From positions 1 to 20,691 of the forward strand of contig CABUWA010000017.1 in NCBI GenBank assembly GCA_902495085.1: 20,691 nucleotides of DNA. Reading direction: 5' to 3'. The translations under genes and the position numbers were made by a program. Shown here one piece after another: positions 15,192-20,691 of the stretch; position 1 is the stretch's first letter, and the number at the start of each line of letters is the position of its first letter. This DNA comes from an uncultured Collinsella sp. Lineage in GTDB: Bacteria; Actinomycetota; Coriobacteriia; Coriobacteriales; Coriobacteriaceae. The notes under the pieces were generated by a model. That model was not told the origin of the DNA, did no database searches, and worked only from the letters and a program-made list of their open reading frames with translations.

Positions 15192-15707
15192 ATGGCTTTT
15201 AATACGAAGGTCGATGTGGCCGATACCGAGCTCGAGGCAGACGAGACCGTCACCGCCGAGGCCGAGGACGTAACGCTCGAGGATGAGGCGCTCGTCGAGG
15301 CCGAGTCCGATGTGGATGAGGATGACGAGGAAGCGGACGAGTCCGAGGACTCGCTGACCTATTCCAACGGTGTGATCGAGAAGATCGTCGCCATGGCCAC
15401 CCGCGAGGTTCCGCACGTTCTGGGCATGAAGGGTAACCTCATGCACTTTGTGCAGGAGCAGTTTGGTGCCGAGAATCTGACCAAGGGCGTGACGGTCGAG
15501 GTCACCGATGACAATCGCGTGGTCGTCAACATCTCCGTCATTATCGAGTACGGCGCCTATGCGCCCGCGATCTTCGACGATGTCAAGGCACGTGTCACCG
15601 AGCGCCTTGCCGCGATGACCGGTCTTGAGGTGGCGGGCGTCAACCTGCGCATCGAGGACGTCATCACCCCCGAGGAGTACGAGCATCGCACCAGCCAGCA
15701 CGAATAA
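15192..15707 (+). CDS. asp23: Asp23/Gls24 family envelope stress protein
   Basis: The 171-residue product contains an Asp23/Gls24 domain from about residue 56, with 'YSNGVIEKIVAMATREVPHV', a central VEVTDDNRVVVNISVIIEYG beta region and 'VAGVNLRIEDV' near the end. Asp23 is an abundant cytoplasmic protein held at the membrane by AmaP in Gram-positive bacteria and is linked to cell-envelope stress. The first 55 residues are strongly acidic, with runs of Asp and Glu, and lie outside the domain. The start at 15192 has a perfect AAGGAGG. A 44-nt gap follows DUF2273, so it is probably in the same operon. A GGGACAGG hairpin and then a strong terminator follow. Confidence 0.88.
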   Translation: MAFNTKVDVADTELEADETVTAEAEDVTLEDEALVEAESDVDEDDEEADESEDSLTYSNGVIEKIVAMATREVPHVLGMKGNLMHFVQEQFGAENLTKGVTVEVTDDNRVVVNISVIIEYGAYAPAIFDDVKARVTERLAAMTGLEVAGVNLRIEDVITPEEYEHRTSQHE

Positions 15708-15740
15708 CCTTCCAAAACGGGACAGGTTTGTTTTGGCAGG
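15708..15740. repeat. GGGACAGG-core hairpin after asp23
   Basis: CCAAAAC (15712-15718) pairs with GTTTTGG (15730-15736), extended outward by three more pairs after one mismatch. The loop reads GGGACAGGTTT. It starts directly after the asp23 stop codon and is separate from the true terminator 20 bases further on. Confidence 0.7.
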
Positions 15741-15760
15741 TTTTATCTGCGAAAACGTTA

Positions 15761-15802
15761 AACGGCCGACCGCGCAAGCAAAAGCGTGGCCGGCCGTTTT
15801 TT
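15761..15802 (+). terminator. Rho-independent terminator of the amaP–asp23 operon
   Basis: A 15-bp stem (15761-15775 with 15784-15798), with one mismatch and one G-U pair, surrounds an 8-nt loop and is followed by TTTTTT (15797-15802). Confidence 0.9.
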
Positions 15803-15844
15803 GTATGCCCCCCGATGTAGGCATACCGCTCGTCTAACTAGGGG

Positions 15845-15872
15845 TTGCAATCGTCGCGTTCCGCGTTACCCT
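15845..15872 (+). promoter_or_regulatory. Candidate promoter for the YitT-family gene
   Basis: TTGCAA (15845-15850) and TACCCT (15867-15872) are spaced 16 bp, 44 nt upstream of the ATG. The -35 match is fair and the -10 weak. Confidence 0.3.
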
Positions 15873-15915
15873 AATGGGCGCATTGTTTCCAAATCGTTAA
15901 CGAGGAGTTGCCGTA

Positions 15916-16938
15916 ATGGCCGACGAGCACGAAACAGAAAGCAAGGCATGGGCGATTGAGGCCGCTGCGGCAGAGGCGGCATCGCGTGCTGCCGAGGAGG
16001 TGCATCGTCCTCCCGTGGTGCCGATGGAGCGCGTGGTTGATCGCACCGATATCGAGCGCGGCGAGCGTGCCGGTCAAAAGCGCAGCCAGGAGCCGGGCTT
16101 CCCGCGCTTTTTTGCCGAGCTCAATCTGGGCCTGATTCTTACGGCCTTTGCCATCGTTGCGTTTAAAACCCCTAATCACTTTGCTTTTGGCGGCACCTCG
16201 GGCGTGTCGGTCATTCTGTCCACGCTGTTCCCGACTCTGCCCGTCGGCGTCTTTATGTGGATTATCAACGCGGTTCTCGTCGTTTTGGGCTTTATCTTTT
16301 TGGAGCGCAAGGCAATCCTGTGGAGTGTCTTCGCCTCGTTTGCGCTGTCCGCCTATGTTTCGCTGTTTGAGCTCTTTATTCCGACCGATGTCTCGATGAC
16401 GGGCGATATGTGGCTCGACCTGTGCTTTGCCGTCATCTTGCCGGCGCTCGGCAGCGCTATTGTCTTTGACATCGGCGCCTCGACGGGTGGCACGGACATT
16501 CTTGCCATGATCCTCAAGCGCCGCACGACGCTCGAGATTGGCCGTGCCCTGCTGCTGGTCGATATCGGCATCGTGACCATCGCGGCCTTTTTGTATGGCC
16601 CGCGTGTCGGTCTGTATTGCGTGCTCGGCCTGTTTGCCAAGACGCTTGTGGTCGACAAAGCCATTGAGAGCATTCACCTGCGCAAAGTCTGCACGGTCAT
16701 TTGTTCCGAGCCCCTTAAGGTCGAGGAGTTTATCGTCAAGCATCTCAACCGCACGGCGACCATCAGCCGCGGCTACGGTGCCTTCTCGGGCAAGTGCGTG
16801 ACGGTGATCATGAGCGTGCTGAGCCGTCGCGAGGCCGTGCAGCTGCGCCGTTATGCGCGCGAGGTCGATCCGGGTGCCTTTATCACGATTGTCGACAGCT
16901 CCGAGATCGTCGGCAAGGGCTTCCGCGGAACGAACTAG
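15916..16938 (+). CDS. YitT family membrane protein with DUF2179 domain
   Basis: A 340-residue member of the YitT family (YitT membrane domain plus C-terminal DUF2179). Function is unresolved. The first 60 residues are hydrophilic, Ala/Glu/Arg-rich, probably helical, and not part of the family core. The membrane domain spans about 70-255 with five to six helices, and includes 'GGTSGVSVIL' near 94 and the hallmark 'DIGASTGGTDILAMIL' near 190-205. DUF2179 covers about 255-335, with 'TISRGYGAFSGK' and a closing 'EIVGKGF'. The start at 15916 has GAGGAG at 15902-15907. It is flanked by the asp23 operon terminator and a 149-bp gap, so it is likely monocistronic. Confidence 0.88.
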   Translation: MADEHETESKAWAIEAAAAEAASRAAEEVHRPPVVPMERVVDRTDIERGERAGQKRSQEPGFPRFFAELNLGLILTAFAIVAFKTPNHFAFGGTSGVSVILSTLFPTLPVGVFMWIINAVLVVLGFIFLERKAILWSVFASFALSAYVSLFELFIPTDVSMTGDMWLDLCFAVILPALGSAIVFDIGASTGGTDILAMILKRRTTLEIGRALLLVDIGIVTIAAFLYGPRVGLYCVLGLFAKTLVVDKAIESIHLRKVCTVICSEPLKVEEFIVKHLNRTATISRGYGAFSGKCVTVIMSVLSRREAVQLRRYAREVDPGAFITIVDSSEIVGKGFRGTN

Positions 16939-17087
16939 CACAGACGTATTCAACGAACCGCCTGCTGGCGCCGTGTACCTTGCAAATCGGTCATCTTTGA
17001 GTATTTGACCCCACATTGGGCAATAATGATGCTAAAGACATCGTTTGCGATCCAAGTGATTCGTTCAAGATACGAAGGGATGATTCT

Positions 17088-18395
<1,308 letters not shown>

Positions 18396-18410
18396 CCATG
18401 CCGTCTGCCA

Positions 18411-18424
18411 TTTGGGGACGGGGT
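18411..18424 (+). repeat. GGGGACGGGG element after the zinc-ribbon gene
   Basis: TTTGGGGACGGGG lies 15 nt after the stop codon and matches the core of the arms at 7806-7842 and 9479-9507 with one extra G. A short CCGTC/GACGG pairing (18401-18405 with 18417-18421) is possible. Confidence 0.45.
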
Positions 18425-18454
18425 AGAAATAGTAGAAATAGCGCTTGAAGAATG

Positions 18455-18490
18455 AGCGGGGGCGGACGTGTCGAAACGTCCGCCCCCGCT
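18455..18490. terminator. Strong hairpin between convergent genes
   Basis: A perfect 14-bp stem (AGCGGGGGCGGACG 18455-18468 with CGTCCGCCCCCGCT 18477-18490) encloses an 8-nt loop. It lies between the zinc-ribbon gene (+) and the M20 gene (-). T-tracts are poor on both sides, but position and stability suggest a bidirectional terminator. Confidence 0.65.
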
Positions 18491-18535
18491 TTGACATCGC
18501 GATGTGGCTATGACTGCGAGATGCCAGCGAATCGA

Positions 18536-19999
18536 CTACTCGTCGTGCTTCTCCTCACGGCGTGCAGCAGCGCGTGCGTCGTGGATGCCCTTGATCGCGG
18601 CATGGCGAGCCGTTCGGGCATCATGGATGGCGTCGCGAGCCTCGGCGGTCGTCGCCTTGGCAGAGCGCAACTTGGCGGCCAGATCGGGGTTGGTTTCGGC
18701 GACCGCGGTAATCGCGGGGCCGTCGAGTTCCTCTTGCGTGGGCTCGGCCAAAAAGTCGATGGCATGCTGGGCGGCCACCATGGAGCCCTTTGCCAGCACG
18801 GTCTCGTCGATCTTGTAGAAGCAGGAATGTTGGGCGTACGTGGCGCCAATCTTGGGGTTGCGCGTACCTACAAAGGCGAGCACGCCCGGTACGCGGCGCA
18901 GGTACTCCGAAAAATCCTCGCCCGAAAGCGTGCCGCGGTAATGGCCTTGACCGGTGGGGCCCAGGCATTTGATTACAGCCTGACGGCAGCGCTCGCTCGA
19001 GGCTGCGTCGTTTTCGACCTTGTAGTTGGCGATGGTGTAGTCGGTGAGCTCTGCCTCGGCGCCCAAGGCGGCCGCGGTATGCTCCACGATGCGGCGCATA
19101 AGCTCCGGCATTTCCTCGTGAGTCGAATCGCCGTAGGTGCGCACCGTGCCGGCGAGGTAGGCCGTGCCGGCGATAACATTGCGTGCGGTGCCGCCGTGCA
19201 GCTCGCCGACGGTGATGACAGCCGGCTCGTATGGGCTGATTTCGCGCGAGACGATGGTCTGCAGGGCGTTGACGATCTCGGCGGCAACCATAACGGCGTC
19301 GTGGCCGCGCTGGGGCATGGCGCCGTGGCATGAGGTGCCGCGGACGTCGATGCGGAACCAGTCGGTATTGGCCATGCGCGGTCCGGGCTCGCAGCTCACG
19401 GTGCCGGCGTCGACCTCACTCCAGATGTGCGCGGCGTAGGCGCCATCGACGCCGTCGAGCACACCCGTGCCGATCATGAGCTTGGCGCCCTGGCCGTTTT
19501 CCTCACTGGGCTGGAAGACGATGCGGACTTCGCCGTGGATGTCGTCGGTCATATGGCGCAGGATTTGCAGCGTTCCGAGCATCATGGCGATATGGCAGTC
19601 GTGGCCGCAGGCGTGCATGCAGCCCTCGTTGACGCTGGCGAACTCCTCGCCGGTCTGCTCGGTGACGGGCAGGGCATCGATGTCGGCGCGCAGCAGGATG
19701 CGGCGGCGTGGCGTGCCGTCCTCGCGGTAGGCATCCGGCGCGGTGCCGCGAAGGGTCGCCACAAGGCCCGTCTTAAGGGGACGCTCGTAGGGGATATTCA
19801 TGGCGTCAAGCTGGTTGGCGATGTCGGAGGTCGTGCGCTCCTCGGCGAGGCTCAGCTCCGGGTGCTTATGGAAGTGGCGGCGCTGCTTGATGATATAGGG
19901 CTCAAACTCGGTAGCGATATCTTTGATGGCTGCGGTGACGTCGTCAGCCGCGCGAGCCTCGGTCGCCGCCATAATCTGCTGTGCCTTGGTCTTCGTCAT
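18536..19999 (-). CDS. M20 family metallo-amidohydrolase/peptidase
   Basis: A 487-residue M20-family enzyme of the N-acyl-amino-acid/hippurate hydrolase (amidohydrolase) type, hydrolysing acyl-amino-acid or dipeptide-like bonds with two metal ions. Likely ligand residues are C131 and H133 in the ACGHDCH motif, E166-E167 in 'FQPSEENGQGA', H191 and H391 in 'QHSCFY'. The dimerisation lid lies between, near 'GTSCHGAMPQRGHDAV'. The usual length is about 390-420; here a tail of about 67 Ala/Arg/Glu-rich residues (421-487) is added, with IHDAR repeated 14 residues apart. The start at 19999 has AAGGAG 10 nt upstream; the open frame beyond it runs antisense through the neighbouring gene. The substrate is unknown. 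Confidence 0.88.
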   Translation of the reverse strand: MTKTKAQQIMAATEARAADDVTAAIKDIATEFEPYIIKQRRHFHKHPELSLAEERTTSDIANQLDAMNIPYERPLKTGLVATLRGTAPDAYREDGTPRRRILLRADIDALPVTEQTGEEFASVNEGCMHACGHDCHIAMMLGTLQILRHMTDDIHGEVRIVFQPSEENGQGAKLMIGTGVLDGVDGAYAAHIWSEVDAGTVSCEPGPRMANTDWFRIDVRGTSCHGAMPQRGHDAVMVAAEIVNALQTIVSREISPYEPAVITVGELHGGTARNVIAGTAYLAGTVRTYGDSTHEEMPELMRRIVEHTAAALGAEAELTDYTIANYKVENDAASSERCRQAVIKCLGPTGQGHYRGTLSGEDFSEYLRRVPGVLAFVGTRNPKIGATYAQHSCFYKIDETVLAKGSMVAAQHAIDFLAEPTQEELDGPAITAVAETNPDLAAKLRSAKATTAEARDAIHDARTARHAAIKGIHDARAAARREEKHDE

Positions 20000-20167
20000 G
20001 GTCGATTTGCTCCTTGCTGGGTTGATCGCAAAATCGTACAGGCTCTCTCCAGTATGCCACCTGCCGCTAGGGCTGGTAAAGTTGCCGTTTGCCGCTTGGG
20101 GTTTTGTTACAAGGGCGGGGGAGTACACTCGGGGGTGTTGAATTTCCTGCCAGAGATGGGGATGCCC

Positions 20168-20691
20168 ATGCAACATATCGATCGGATTATCCGCTCCAAG
20201 AACGTCTTTACCGCCCAAGACGGCATCGATACCGCCCGCGAGCTGGCGATTGCCATCGCAGGCGACCGTATCGTCGGAGTCGGTGCGCCCGATGACGTGA
20301 TTGCCGCCGCTCCTGCCGCCACGTCGGTTATCGACTACGGCGAGCAGTTTGTCTGCCCCGGTTTCCATGACGCTCATCTGCACTTCTTCCATACCTCGGT
20401 CGGTTCCTCGCCGTACATGCTCATGGATATGGGCACGTCCGAGGCGGCGCTGGTGCAACATGCGCTCGAGTTTTCCCAGGACCTGCCCGACGACGCTTGG
20501 GTTGTGACGCAGGGCTGGCGCGATTACCGTTGGGATCCGCCCGAGCATCCTACCAAGGCGTCGCTCGATGCGGCATTCCCCGATCGTCCCTGCGTTATGT
20601 ATTCGGGCGACGGGCACACGCTTTGGCTCAACAGCCGCGCACTCGAGGCGCTCGGCGTCACGCGCGACAGCGAGCCGCCAGCGGGCGGCAG
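20168..20691 (+). CDS. YtcJ-like amidohydrolase (3' partial)
   Basis: An open frame of 174 codons continues past the window end. It is an Amidohydro_3 (YtcJ-like) metal-dependent hydrolase: an N-terminal beta-sandwich start ('IIRSKNVFTAQDG'), then 'VICPGFHDAHLHF'-like text (here FVCPGFHDAHLHF) giving the HxH metal ligands, then 'GWRDYRWDPPEHPTKASLDAAFPDRP' and 'GDGHTLWLNSRALEALG', typical of the family. The substrate is unknown. ATG codons at 20156, 20162 and 20168 are in frame; 20168 is preferred because GGGG at 20158-20161 sits 6 nt upstream. It diverges from the M20 gene across 168 bp. A TACACT at 20124-20129 is a possible -10. Confidence 0.8.
   Translation, partial: MQHIDRIIRSKNVFTAQDGIDTARELAIAIAGDRIVGVGAPDDVIAAAPAATSVIDYGEQFVCPGFHDAHLHFFHTSVGSSPYMLMDMGTSEAALVQHALEFSQDLPDDAWVVTQGWRDYRWDPPEHPTKASLDAAFPDRPCVMYSGDGHTLWLNSRALEALGVTRDSEPPAGG

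Noticed and set aside
20000..20617. Extension of the M20 frame upstream of 19999
   Set aside because: It runs antisense through the divergent amidohydrolase gene; the M20 fold and ribosome site begin at 19999.

Overview
The window is GC-rich, densely coded, low-repeat bacterial chromosome. Gene content and protein style point to a Coriobacteriia gut actinobacterium, most likely Collinsella. The main pointers are a giant 2-hydroxyacyl-CoA dehydratase/activase fusion, an amaP–DUF2273–asp23 cluster, an aryl-sulfotransferase relic, type III pantothenate kinase, and YebC with strong codon bias. The genus is an inference from protein resemblance; no database was searched.

Layout. 1-3267 is the 3' part of a very large dehydratase-activase fusion (+), closed by a strong terminator. 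3353-4502 is a small accessory patch: an N-terminally truncated aryl-sulfate sulfotransferase relic, a hairpin, a 12-codon leader ORF and an unknown membrane-anchored protein. 4628-7683 (-) carries a DUF389 membrane protein and an OPT-family oligopeptide transporter, separated by a strong terminator. 7684-7989 is a divergent promoter region holding a perfect 37-bp inverted repeat around a 53-bp core. 7990-10827 (+) is housekeeping: coaX, a dCMP deaminase, a NifU-C-type Fe-S protein and lgt. 10911-13094 (+) is a large polytopic protein resembling DUF6020. 13259-14065 is yebC. 14232-15707 is the envelope-stress cluster amaP–DUF2273–asp23, closed by a strong terminator. 15916-16938 is a YitT-family protein. 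17088-18395 is a zinc-ribbon membrane protein with a Glu-Pro repeat tail. A hairpin separates it from a convergent M20 amidohydrolase (18536-19999, -). A YtcJ-like amidohydrolase (20168 onward, +) diverges from the peptidase gene and runs off the window.

How the genes relate. OPT uptake of peptides and M20 hydrolysis of N-acyl or peptide bonds fit an amino-acid-fermenting lifestyle, as does 2-hydroxyacyl-CoA dehydratase chemistry. Lgt makes lipoproteins, and AmaP/DUF2273/Asp23 form a membrane-associated envelope-stress complex.

The most unusual signal is not a protein. A family of short intergenic elements shares a GGGACAGG or GGGACGGGG core. Three copies put the core in the loop of a hairpin whose stem sequence differs at each locus, directly after a stop codon (lgt, the DUF6020-like gene, asp23). 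Other copies lie at the 3' ends of the dCMP deaminase and zinc-ribbon genes. A related pair forms the 127-bp palindromic element between the OPT and coaX genes.
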